64,000 nucleotides of DNA, from NCBI GenBank assembly GCA_016786565.1, contig JAEUVY010000080.1, forward strand, positions 124,001 through 188,000. The letters are read 5' to 3'. Position 1 is the first letter of the stretch, and each line of letters starts with the position of its first letter. Positions 45,176 through 52,942 of this stretch are shown here, one piece after another. The notes under the pieces were generated by a model, which saw nothing but the letters and a program-made list of their open reading frames with translations, had not been told where the DNA came from and did no database searches. This DNA comes from Flavipsychrobacter sp. Its GTDB lineage: Bacteria > Bacteroidota > Bacteroidia > Chitinophagales > Chitinophagaceae. Both the position numbers and the translations under genes were made by a program.

Positions 45176-45300
45176 TTCAATCGAAAGTAGTAAAGATATA
45201 GGTAAGGCGGTGGTGATGGCTACATGCATTTGCTGCTCCCGCCGGCGAACCGCTTCCCACCTTATGCAGTTTTTTTATTCCTGCCTGCCGGCAGGCGAGT

Positions 45301-45574
45301 CTGCGCAGTTTGGGGTGTTTTCATTGATTATCAATGGGTGTGTGGGAAGTTTTGCTTCTTCCCGAATGCTTTCGGGACAGGCACTGCTTCCCAAAACCTG
45401 CGCACTACTTCTCACTTTCTTCCTACTACTTCTCAGAGTGAGAAGTGAGATAAAATTTCTATGCGTCCCTTTTTGCCTCATTTCCTTCCACATCTATACA
45501 AGTTACAAAGGGGTGTGCTACCAAGCAAAAAGAAAATCTATGATAGTGCGATTTGTGGGGTGTGATAAAAAAAG
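45301..45574 (+). repeat. Dispersed repeat R1, copy B
   Basis: Same orientation and close to copy A. Signature AAAAAGAAAATCTATGATAG is at about 45527-45546. It lies left of the Fic gene in opposite orientation to copy C on the right. Confidence 0.85.
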
Positions 45575-45645
45575 AACCGAGGGGCAGAATGATTATGGAG
45601 GGGTAACAGGGTAAAGGGTTAATAGGTCAATAAGTTACTGTATAT

Positions 45646-45791
45646 GCCCGGTCTCTGCCCTTCGCTGGACCCGGCAACAATAGCCTAGGTGTAGTTGATG
45701 ACTGCTACCCGGCAACAAATGGATACTGGCTACTATCTGGAGAAATGCCGCCGGGTTCCTCCATCACACAAGGCTTGACGAAGGAAACCCG
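45646..45791 (+). repeat. Repeat R2, copy 1 (left of Fic gene)
   Basis: About 145 bp containing TAGTTGATGACTGCTACCCG and a hairpin region CCGGGTTCC...GGAAACCCG at its right end. It recurs at 47138-47280 on the other side of the Fic gene, in the same orientation, and in part inverted at 63782-63831. Confidence 0.8.
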
Positions 45792-45875
45792 AAACGAAAA
45801 CTCTTTGTGGCGGTTTACAAGCAGCTACTGTACACTTTTATGGTTTCAGAAAGTACTCTTTTAAAGAATTAAGAC

Positions 45876-45939
45876 TACTTTTGCGAATGAAAGTAATCTA
45901 ACGCTGTTTTTAGTTTACTTTTGCTCAAAATCTAAAGTA
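45876..45939 (+). promoter_or_regulatory. Tandem promoter/operator repeats before the Fic gene
   Basis: Two exact TACTTTTG (TAnnTTTG) elements at 45876-45883 and 45916-45923, 40 bases apart. Each opens an inverted repeat TACTTT...AAAGTA (45876-45895 and 45916-45939). The second lies 18 bases before the GTG start. They may be two promoters with operators, or a repressor site repeated. Confidence 0.5.
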
Positions 45940-45941
45940 GT

Positions 45942-47081
45942 GTGATATCGCTAGAAAAATACAATTCAGGTACTCTTCAAAGTGGAATCGGATATAGATA
46001 CTTTGTTCCAACAAAGATAAATGACCAGTGGCAGTGGCAAGATGCTATGCTAAATACCCTTTTAGAAAAAGCGTCTATTCAATTAGGAGAACTCAATTCA
46101 TATGCCAAACTTGTTCCCAATATAGATCTGTTCATTCAGCTTCATATAAAAAAGGAAGCCGTAATCTCAAGCAGAATTGAGGGGACCCAAACAAATATCA
46201 GAGAGGCAATGTTGCCGTTAGAGGAAATCGCGCCTGAACGAAGGAACGATTGGAAAGAAGTACAAAATTATACTCACGCACTAAACACTGCAATTGAAAA
46301 TTTAAAACAGCTACCCCTTTCTTCACGATTGTTAAAAAACGCCCATGAAGTATTATTAAGCGGAGTAAGGGGAGAACACAAATTACCCGGTGAATTTCGA
46401 ACAAGTCAGAATTGGATTGGTGGAAGCGGTCCATCAGACGCAGTCTTTGTTCCGCCCGCGCATCATTATGTTGATGAATTAATGGGCGATCTAGAGAACT
46501 TCCTTCACAATGAGCGTATCAATGTACCGGCACTGATAAGAATAGGTATCGCTCATTATCAATTCGAAACAATACACCCCTTCCTGGATGGCAATGGACG
46601 TATTGGACGACTGCTCATAACCTTATTTTTAGTTGATCAGAATATATTGCAGATGCCTTTGCTGTATTTATCTGTTTACTTTGAAAAGAACAAGGCGAAT
46701 TACTATGATAACCTAACTCGTGTACGCGACAAAAACGATATGCTTCAGTGGCTTAAATACTTTTTGATCGGCATTGAGCAAACATCTAAAGAAGCGGTTG
46801 CAAAGTTGTCAGAGATCATAGAGTTAAAAAAGAGACTGGAATCTGATATACATAAAAGTTGGGGACGTCGCACGCAATCTGCATTGACTTTGTTAACCCA
46901 TTTGTTTAACGAACCTGTTATTACTGTTAAAGTAGCCGAGCGCGTATGTTCGCTCAGTAAAAAGGCGGCTGGCGACCTTATAGAAAGTTTTGAGAAATAT
47001 GGTATCCTGCAAGAGTTAACTGGTCAAAGCCGAAACAGGGTGTTCATTTTCAGTTCTTATCTCGACCTATTTAATGGATAA
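45942..47081 (+). CDS. Fic/DOC-family protein (class II, N-terminal inhibitory motif)
   Basis: A 379-residue protein, most likely an AMP-transferase acting on a host-cell protein of its own cell or another target. Start is a GTG at 45942; no ATG fits. The N-terminal part has the inhibitory-helix pattern SSRIEG (S-x3-E-G, near residue 74). The Fic core is intact: HPFLDGNGRIGRLLITLFL (about residues 212-230) with the catalytic His and nucleotide-binding GNGRxGR. The C-terminal part (about 290-375) looks like a winged helix (VAERVCSLSKKAAGDLIESF), so it may bind its own promoter. The gene is A/T-richer than its neighbours and lies between R2 copies and between inverted R1 copies: probably acquired, and possibly a self-regulated toxin-like module. 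Confidence 0.92.
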   Translation: MISLEKYNSGTLQSGIGYRYFVPTKINDQWQWQDAMLNTLLEKASIQLGELNSYAKLVPNIDLFIQLHIKKEAVISSRIEGTQTNIREAMLPLEEIAPERRNDWKEVQNYTHALNTAIENLKQLPLSSRLLKNAHEVLLSGVRGEHKLPGEFRTSQNWIGGSGPSDAVFVPPAHHYVDELMGDLENFLHNERINVPALIRIGIAHYQFETIHPFLDGNGRIGRLLITLFLVDQNILQMPLLYLSVYFEKNKANYYDNLTRVRDKNDMLQWLKYFLIGIEQTSKEAVAKLSEIIELKKRLESDIHKSWGRRTQSALTLLTHLFNEPVITVKVAERVCSLSKKAAGDLIESFEKYGILQELTGQSRNRVFIFSSYLDLFNG

Positions 47082-47137
47082 AATCCGGGAACACCATATC
47101 AATATTCCCGGCACATAGTAACTTCGGTTTCGTCTAG

Positions 47138-47280
47138 GGTCTCTGACCTTCTCAGGACCCGGCGACAATAGCTTAGGTGTAGTTGATGACTGCTACCCGG
47201 CAACAAATGAATATTGGCTACTACCTGGAGAAATGCCGCCGGGTCCCTCCATCACACAAGGCGCCGCACAGGAGACCCGG
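47138..47280 (+). repeat. Repeat R2, copy 2 (right of Fic gene)
   Basis: About 88% identical to copy 1. Its hairpin reads CCGGGTCCC...GGAGACCCGG: the T-A pair of copy 1 is a C-G pair here. It ends exactly where the broken small membrane gene begins. Confidence 0.8.
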
Positions 47281-47427
47281 CTGGAACGGAAGCGCACCCG
47301 CCACCGCCGATGCCACAAACACCTTCCTGAACCCCAGCGGCGTGCTGCGCGCCCACAACCCCAGCAACACCGAAAGACCGGTATTGATTGCAAGTGCCGT
47401 AAGAAGAATACCTATTATGATCGCTAA
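47281..47427 (-). pseudogene. Small membrane protein, broken copy 3
   Basis: Nearly identical to copy 1 (43602-43770) with its promoter box TATCTTTG intact, but the ATG has become ATA and the last dozen codons are lost where it joins R2 at 47281. Not translatable as in copy 1. It seems to be a remnant left by insertion of the Fic/R2 block. Confidence 0.75.
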
Positions 47428-47509
47428 TTGAAATGAAGGTAGCAAAGATACAGGCGAAGAGGATGATAATTGCCCGATATAGTTGTCGCACCTCACTACC
47501 AAATCCCCT

Positions 47510-47794
47510 CATCTTTTTTCTATCATACCCCACAAATCGCACTATCATAGATTTTTCTTTTGCTGGTTTTGGGGTGCGGTTGTAATTTGAAGAGAAGTTG
47601 GACGAAATGGGGGCTGTGTGGTTGTATTATTTGTTTTCTTTAATTCTCACCCTGAGAAGAAGTGGGAAGAAAGTGAGAAGTAGTGCGCAGGTTTTGAGAA
47701 GCAAAACTGCGCAGTGGGAAGCGGAACTTCCCACATACCCATTGATAATCAATGAAAATGTGGGAAATGGGCAGAAATAAAAAAAATTGCGCAG
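47510..47794 (-). repeat. Dispersed repeat R1, copy C (inverted)
   Basis: About 285 bp in opposite orientation to A, B and D. Signature (as reverse complement, CTATCATAGATTTTTCTTTT) at about 47542-47561, palindrome TTGATAATCAA near 47740, and GTGAGAAG inverted arms near 47650-47690. It ends 12 bases from the stop of the TonB-domain gene. Confidence 0.8.
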
Positions 47795-47805
47795 CAGGCA
47801 GCCGA

Positions 47806-48225
47806 TCACTCCAGCTTAAAGCTGACCGGCATCTCAAGCGTCACATTCACCGGTTTGCCGGCAATGGAGGCGGGCTTCCAATTGGGCATCAGGCCTATGA
47901 GGCGCAGCACCTCTTTCGAAAGTACCTCGTGCGGAGAGCTAACGATGGATGGGTTGGTCACCTTGCCGGCATCGGTCACGATGAAGCTTACATACACCCT
48001 GCCCTCTATGCCTTCCTCGCGGGCATCATTTGGGTATTTGATGTTCCTGGCTATGAACCGGAACATCTGAAACTCGGGGATCGGCTTCACGTCCACTGCA
48101 GTGCGGCACACCACCTTCGCCTTGTCTTCCAGCAAGATGGTGTCGGCCACCTGCTGTGCCTGTGCGGCAGATGCGGACAGTAAAAAAACCAGGGTCTTCA
48201 GCAGAGCGGAGGCTGTCTTTTTCAT
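47806..48225 (-). CDS. Exported TonB C-terminal-domain protein
   Basis: A 139-residue protein from the ATG at 48225: a signal peptide (LLKTLVFLLSASAAQA) followed by only the TonB C-terminal domain (EGIEGRVYVSFIVTDAGKVT, about residues 70-89, then GLMPNWKPASIAGKPVNVT). There is no Pro-rich spacer or obvious cytoplasmic anchor beyond the signal, so it could be a soluble or tethered transducer. It follows the TonB-dependent receptor gene by 59 bases on the same strand, and so may energise that receptor or act as its partner. Repeat R1 copy C ends just downstream. Confidence 0.85.
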   Translation of the reverse strand: MKKTASALLKTLVFLLSASAAQAQQVADTILLEDKAKVVCRTAVDVKPIPEFQMFRFIARNIKYPNDAREEGIEGRVYVSFIVTDAGKVTNPSIVSSPHEVLSKEVLRLIGLMPNWKPASIAGKPVNVTLEMPVSFKLE

Positions 48226-48284
48226 AAGCGAATAAAGATAGCGACTTTTCTGCCCGAAGACCCCGGCAAGTGACGGTTGCGGCA

Positions 48285-50657
48285 TTAGAAGGTGTAGCGG
48301 AACAGCGGAACGGGGAAGAAACCCTGCTGATAGTTGTTCACTACTTTGTTGGTACGGCGATCGTAGGTCTGGTTGAAAACGTTGCGTTGGTTGGTCACGT
48401 TCTGCAGGTCCAGCGATATCTCCATGGTGCTGCGTTTGAATTCGCGGCGGTAGGCGATCTTGAAGTCGGTACGGAAATAGTCGGGCTGCTTCACCGAGAA
48501 TGCCTCAGATGTGCGGTACACCGCCACACCTGCATACTGCGACGCTACAAGATCGAGCGGGGTGAGGTAACGACCGCCAATGGTGGTGACCTTAAAGTTG
48601 AGTGCAAGCACACTGCCGTTCTTGCCCACTTTAAATTCTTTGCCGGCCAGCACATTGGCCACATGGCCTGTATTGAAGGCGGTGTTGCGCTCCACACCAT
48701 CGCTGCCTTTATACTTTGCATTAACTAGCGAACCTGTGATGAGGAAGTAGAATCCTTTTGACAGGAAGTGTTCTACCGTTAGCTCGGCACCGTAGTTGGT
48801 ACCGGTACCGTTGTTCACCAGGCTGTCGCGGTTGTCCAGACCAAAATCGGCACCCGAGTTGAGCACAGAGTAGGAACTGAGAGAAGTCTCCACCGGCACG
48901 TTGCTGATCATCTGGTAATAGCCCTCGGCCTTTATGCGCATGTTGGGCGATATGTTGAAGTCGTATGACGCCACCATGTGCTGGCTTTGTGTGAAGCCCA
49001 TGTCCTTGTTGGTGAGCACTGTGCCGGTGGCTGTGGGCGTCTGCACAAAGTAGTTATATACATTCTGCGCCTGGCTGTGCAGGCCATATCCCAGGCTCAC
49101 GGCATTGCGTGTATTGATGCTGTAGCGCAGGCCGGCACGGGGTTCTGCGGCAAAGCTGCCATTCAGACCAAGGTACTGGAAGTGCATGCCGCCAGAGAAG
49201 GACAGGTCGTTGCTGAAGCGGTGTTTCCACTGCACAAAACCCTGCTCCAGACCCATGTTGCCGGTAGCATCGGTATACACCCTGTCGGGCTGACCGGGAT
49301 ACATCCTTTTGTAGCCCATGTCATAGCCAATGTTCTCGTAAGTGAGGCCGGCCTGCAGGTTGTTCTTCGCGTTGAACTTGTGCATGTACAGCCACTGTAC
49401 CGAGAGTTTAGAGGTAGCAAGATCAGCCAGCTCGCTGGGGTGGGTACTGTTGTCGGTCTGGCTGATAGAGTCGTTGGTATAGTGTTGGTTGGTGGTGGAG
49501 TAACCCACTATCAGCTTCGTCGATGACTTCTCAGACAGTTGGTATTCGTAAGATGCGCCGGTGATAGTGGTGGTGAACTTAGAGCGTTGGTCAGAGAACG
49601 GGTTGCCGCCATAAAGGTCGGGCTTGGTGGTGTCCACGTCCTTGCCCAAAAAGTCGGCACGGCTGTTGCCTGCTATACCAAACACCGTGAGCTTGCTCTT
49701 CTTGCTGAGCTCGGTCTGGAACTTATAGTTCACATCCTGATAGATAGGAACTGCGGTACCCGTACCCAGATTGAGGCCCAGCGCTTTGAACACACCCAGT
49801 GTGCTGTAGCGATAGTTGATGAGGTAGGATGTTTTGCCGTTCTTGCCTATAGGCCCTTCGGCACCACCTTCAAAGCCGTTGAAGCCAATCTGCGCCACAT
49901 ATTCGGCCTTGTCGCGGTTGCCGTTGCGCAGCTTTATGTCGAAGGCGCCTGCAAGGGCATTGCCATACTGAGCTGGAAAGGCGCCGGTGAGGAAGTCGGA
50001 CTTGGCGATGTTGTTGTTGTTCAGCATACTCACCGGTCCGCCGGTGCTGGTCACCGTGCCAAAGTGGTTGGGGTTGGGCGCGTTCAGTCCTTCTATCTGC
50101 CACAGCATGCCGGTGGGCGAGTTGCCCCGCACCACTATGTCGTTTCGGCTGTCGTTGCCAGCCACTATACCGGCAAAGTTGGCCGCCATGCGCGACGGAT
50201 CGCCCAGGGCACCTGCGTAGCGCTTGGTCTCATCCACGTTGAAGGAGCGTGCGCTGATGAGGGCCATATCATTTATGGTGCGGTTCTTGTCCTTGCTGCG
50301 GTCATAGGTCACGGTCACCTCGTTCAGCTTGTGCACAGCCTCCTGCAGGGGCAGGTCCAGGTTCACCTCCTTGCCGGCTGTCACCACCAGGTCGTTCACC
50401 AGCTTGTCTTCATAAGATATGTAGGTGACCTTTATGGTGCGGCGGCCAATGGGCACACTGTCTATGCGGAAACGGCCATTGGCATCGGTTGCGGCGCCCC
50501 GCTCGGGTGTCAGGTTCAGGATCTTTACTATGACTCCCTCAAGCGGCGCGCGCGAGGCTTCGTCATAAATGTATCCGGTTATGCTCTGCGTCTGCTGCTG
50601 TGCATGTAGTGCCATTGCCACCAGCAGAAATACGATTGTGTTGATTATCCTTTTCAT
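48285..50657 (-). CDS. TonB-dependent outer membrane receptor
   Basis: A 790-residue outer-membrane transporter, start at the ATG at 50657 opening a signal peptide (MKRIINTIVFLLVAMALHAQ). Residues about 20-105 are a carboxypeptidase-regulatory-like domain (SITGYIYDEASRAPLEGVI), then the plug (GDPSRMAANFAGIVAGNDSR and DIVVRGNSPTGMLWQIEGL), then a long barrel with C-terminal Phe. There is no SusD partner, so it is not a typical polysaccharide-utilisation SusC; a siderophore, vitamin or peptide is more likely. It forms a two-gene unit with the TonB-domain gene. Confidence 0.93.
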   Translation of the reverse strand: MKRIINTIVFLLVAMALHAQQQTQSITGYIYDEASRAPLEGVIVKILNLTPERGAATDANGRFRIDSVPIGRRTIKVTYISYEDKLVNDLVVTAGKEVNLDLPLQEAVHKLNEVTVTYDRSKDKNRTINDMALISARSFNVDETKRYAGALGDPSRMAANFAGIVAGNDSRNDIVVRGNSPTGMLWQIEGLNAPNPNHFGTVTSTGGPVSMLNNNNIAKSDFLTGAFPAQYGNALAGAFDIKLRNGNRDKAEYVAQIGFNGFEGGAEGPIGKNGKTSYLINYRYSTLGVFKALGLNLGTGTAVPIYQDVNYKFQTELSKKSKLTVFGIAGNSRADFLGKDVDTTKPDLYGGNPFSDQRSKFTTTITGASYEYQLSEKSSTKLIVGYSTTNQHYTNDSISQTDNSTHPSELADLATSKLSVQWLYMHKFNAKNNLQAGLTYENIGYDMGYKRMYPGQPDRVYTDATGNMGLEQGFVQWKHRFSNDLSFSGGMHFQYLGLNGSFAAEPRAGLRYSINTRNAVSLGYGLHSQAQNVYNYFVQTPTATGTVLTNKDMGFTQSQHMVASYDFNISPNMRIKAEGYYQMISNVPVETSLSSYSVLNSGADFGLDNRDSLVNNGTGTNYGAELTVEHFLSKGFYFLITGSLVNAKYKGSDGVERNTAFNTGHVANVLAGKEFKVGKNGSVLALNFKVTTIGGRYLTPLDLVASQYAGVAVYRTSEAFSVKQPDYFRTDFKIAYRREFKRSTMEISLDLQNVTNQRNVFNQTYDRRTNKVVNNYQQGFFPVPLFRYTF

Positions 50658-50774
50658 GATCGTGTTTGGAATGACGGGACAAAACTCCAAATGATCGGGG
50701 TCTTTTTCCTTAACCCAGGTTAATAAATAGAGAAAGACCCGAGATATTGATCAGGATCAATAGAACACTACCGG

Positions 50775-51434
50775 TCAGGGTTGCGCGGCGGTAACGATCT
50801 CTGCAACGGGCGCAGTTACCGGGCGCAGTGGAATCTTCCGCGACCGCTTGCCCGCCCTCGACTTGATGCGGCTGAGCGCCTCGGGTGTCACGCCCAGGTA
50901 AGAGGCTATCATGTACTGTGGCACCCGCTGAATGAGCCATGGCTTGTCGCGCACAATGGCAGCATATTGGTCGTCAATGCTCACGGTAACCTGCGTGGTA
51001 GTACGGCGGCACATGTCTTTAAATAACTCTTCGGCTATCAGCCGGCCAATGTAGTTAGCCTCGGGTATTTGTTTGTAGATCACCTGCAGGTCGTCAAACG
51101 AAAGGTCCACCACTTCGGTGTCTTCCAGTGCCTGCACAAAGGTGGTGGCGGGTTCGCGCATCAGAAAGCTGCGATAGTCGGCGGCATAGTCGCCCTCTTT
51201 AAAGAACTCCGATACCTTTTCGCGACCGTCTACCAGGTGGTACATGCGCAGCAGGCCATAATTCAGGAACGACACATGGTTGGCCACCACACCCTGCTTC
51301 TGCAGAAACTCGCCCTTCTTCAGGGTGCGTATGGTGAAGTGGTCTGTGCAAAGTTCCCACGCATCGCTGGTGAGGGCGGGTAAAAGGGAAAGATAATAGG
51401 CGCGTATACGTTCGAATTGCGGCGATGGTTCCAT
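50775..51434 (-). CDS. Crp/Fnr-family transcriptional regulator (cNMP-type, no Cys cluster)
   Basis: A 219-residue regulator: a cNMP-binding beta-roll (residues about 25-130, with KKGEFLQKQGVVANHVSFLNYGLLRMY) and a C-terminal helix-turn-helix (YMIASYLGVTPEALSRIKS). No N-terminal Cys motif, unlike the gene at 34.1 kb. In Bacteroidota such proteins often have no cAMP contact residues and no known ligand. It lies upstream of the receptor gene on the same strand (about 118 bases), and could control it. Confidence 0.88.
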   Translation of the reverse strand: MEPSPQFERIRAYYLSLLPALTSDAWELCTDHFTIRTLKKGEFLQKQGVVANHVSFLNYGLLRMYHLVDGREKVSEFFKEGDYAADYRSFLMREPATTFVQALEDTEVVDLSFDDLQVIYKQIPEANYIGRLIAEELFKDMCRRTTTQVTVSIDDQYAAIVRDKPWLIQRVPQYMIASYLGVTPEALSRIKSRAGKRSRKIPLRPVTAPVAEIVTAAQP

Positions 51435-51492
51435 ATGCTATTTACAAATGTAAGGATATGGCGTCAATTGTATATTAAGTGAACCGCTGCCA

Positions 51493-52773
51493 TCAGGCAG
51501 GTATTGACGAAATGTACTCCGACAGATTGCGTGTGCTTCGGTCTAACCTGTCGAGCGACTCTCTAATCTCGGAGGCAACAAAGTCAAGCTCTGCCCTGTC
51601 CACCATAGAATCGTTCAGCAATCTGGAAACGCCTATGATGCTGGTGACCGGCTGCCTGATCTCGTGCGATATCCTGTGCAAGATGTGGGTGGTCTCGCCC
51701 ATACGCCGCTTCCGTTCTTTTTCTTTGAGCACACGGTCGGTTATATCCATAGAGAGGATGAAGATGCCTTCTTCTGCGGGCTCGACCCGCAGCTCGAAAT
51801 AACCCATGGTACCATCGGCATACACGAACTCGCTTTCATACACCTCCGGTTTGCGGGTATCTATACAGCGGTCCAGCACCCGGAACATCTCGCTTTCTTC
51901 CACCCCGGGATACACCTCCATCATGGTGCGGCCTATCAGTTGGCTCCTCGGCACTTTGGCCTGTCGCACAGCGGCATCGTTAAGGTAAATGTAGCGCCAG
52001 TCATTGCCTATGATCTGCGCCCCCTCCATCATGCTGTCCAGCATGCGGCGGTAGCGCGACTCGTGCTGCCGTATCACCTCGGTATTCCGACTCACTCTTT
52101 CCTCCAATCCGGCGTTAATTTCCAGTATCTCTTTCTCGGCTTTTTGTCGTTTGGCGAACTGGTCTGTTACCAGCCGGAAGGTGACAGAGACACCTATCAC
52201 CGATGCAATAGCCAGTGCAATAACGCTATAGGTAAGTTCGTCCTGACTTTTGATGAACCTTGCTTTACGCATTTGCAGCAAACGCCGCTCTTCGTTCTCA
52301 AACTCGGCCACCAGCTTATTTATCCTTTGCAGGTAGTCTTTGCGCATGGCATACTGCACCATAATAGTACCAGCCACCGGCCCCGACCTGTCGGTGACTG
52401 CCATTATGGAATCGGATAGGGCAAGGCGCTCTTCTATTACATTGCCCACCTGCTTCAGCAGTTCCTGCTGGGCGGGATTATCGCGCACCATGGCGTTGAT
52501 ATTATACAGATGCCCGAAGATGGTGGCGCGGTGCGATCGCATCAACCCTCCTGCAGCAGTATCGGCCACCAATACATATCTGGTAGCCGCCAGTATGTTG
52601 TCTTTGATGGCAGACCGGGCCTTGGTGATGTCGAGCAGCACATCATTAGTGTGCACTACCCATGTATAGTCCGACTTATTCTGCTTCACCGTCCTGAATA
52701 CCAGACCTGCCATTGCTGTTAATACAACGATAGCAATAACGAAGAACAGCCACAATTTAGTTTTGAACGACAT
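51493..52773 (-). CDS. PAS/HisKA sensor protein without ATPase domain
   Basis: A 426-residue membrane sensor: TM1 about residues 8-26; a CHASE3-like periplasmic helical domain (30-180); TM2 about 182-205; a coiled linker; a PAS domain (about 245-355; IGNDWRYIYLNDAAVRQAKV); then a HisKA dimerisation helix with the H-box HRISHEIRQPV. The protein ends about 55 residues past the H-box with Ser-Ser-Ile-Pro-Ala: no HATPase_c domain (no N, G1 or G2 box) and none follows within the 58 bases before the next gene. It may be a phosphotransfer or pseudo-kinase partner, or a truncated kinase. Confidence 0.85.
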   Translation of the reverse strand: MSFKTKLWLFFVIAIVVLTAMAGLVFRTVKQNKSDYTWVVHTNDVLLDITKARSAIKDNILAATRYVLVADTAAGGLMRSHRATIFGHLYNINAMVRDNPAQQELLKQVGNVIEERLALSDSIMAVTDRSGPVAGTIMVQYAMRKDYLQRINKLVAEFENEERRLLQMRKARFIKSQDELTYSVIALAIASVIGVSVTFRLVTDQFAKRQKAEKEILEINAGLEERVSRNTEVIRQHESRYRRMLDSMMEGAQIIGNDWRYIYLNDAAVRQAKVPRSQLIGRTMMEVYPGVEESEMFRVLDRCIDTRKPEVYESEFVYADGTMGYFELRVEPAEEGIFILSMDITDRVLKEKERKRRMGETTHILHRISHEIRQPVTSIIGVSRLLNDSMVDRAELDFVASEIRESLDRLDRSTRNLSEYISSIPA

Positions 52774-52942
52774 ACGCGGTTTCGTTTAGGCAATGCCCCA
52801 AATTACACTAATAATCTATTCAAAAATTGACAAATTGGTCGGCGCCGGATTATAAATCTGTTATCACGCCCACGAACACTAATAATATGTGTCTGTTTCG
52901 TGAACATTCTATGAACTATCTTTACTTGGACAAGCTACACTT

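Larger units (their letters stand above)
44936..45574. repeat. Segmental duplication, copy 2
   Basis: Second copy of the norD 3' tail (about 44936-44996, 20 codons that no longer belong to a gene), followed by small membrane gene copy 2 and R1 copy B. Base differences in the norD tail are all synonymous (see findings). Confidence 0.8.

Noticed and set aside
45646..47280. R2 as a group II intron end or retron RNA
   Set aside because: No domain V or reverse transcriptase is visible; only a short hairpin is conserved.
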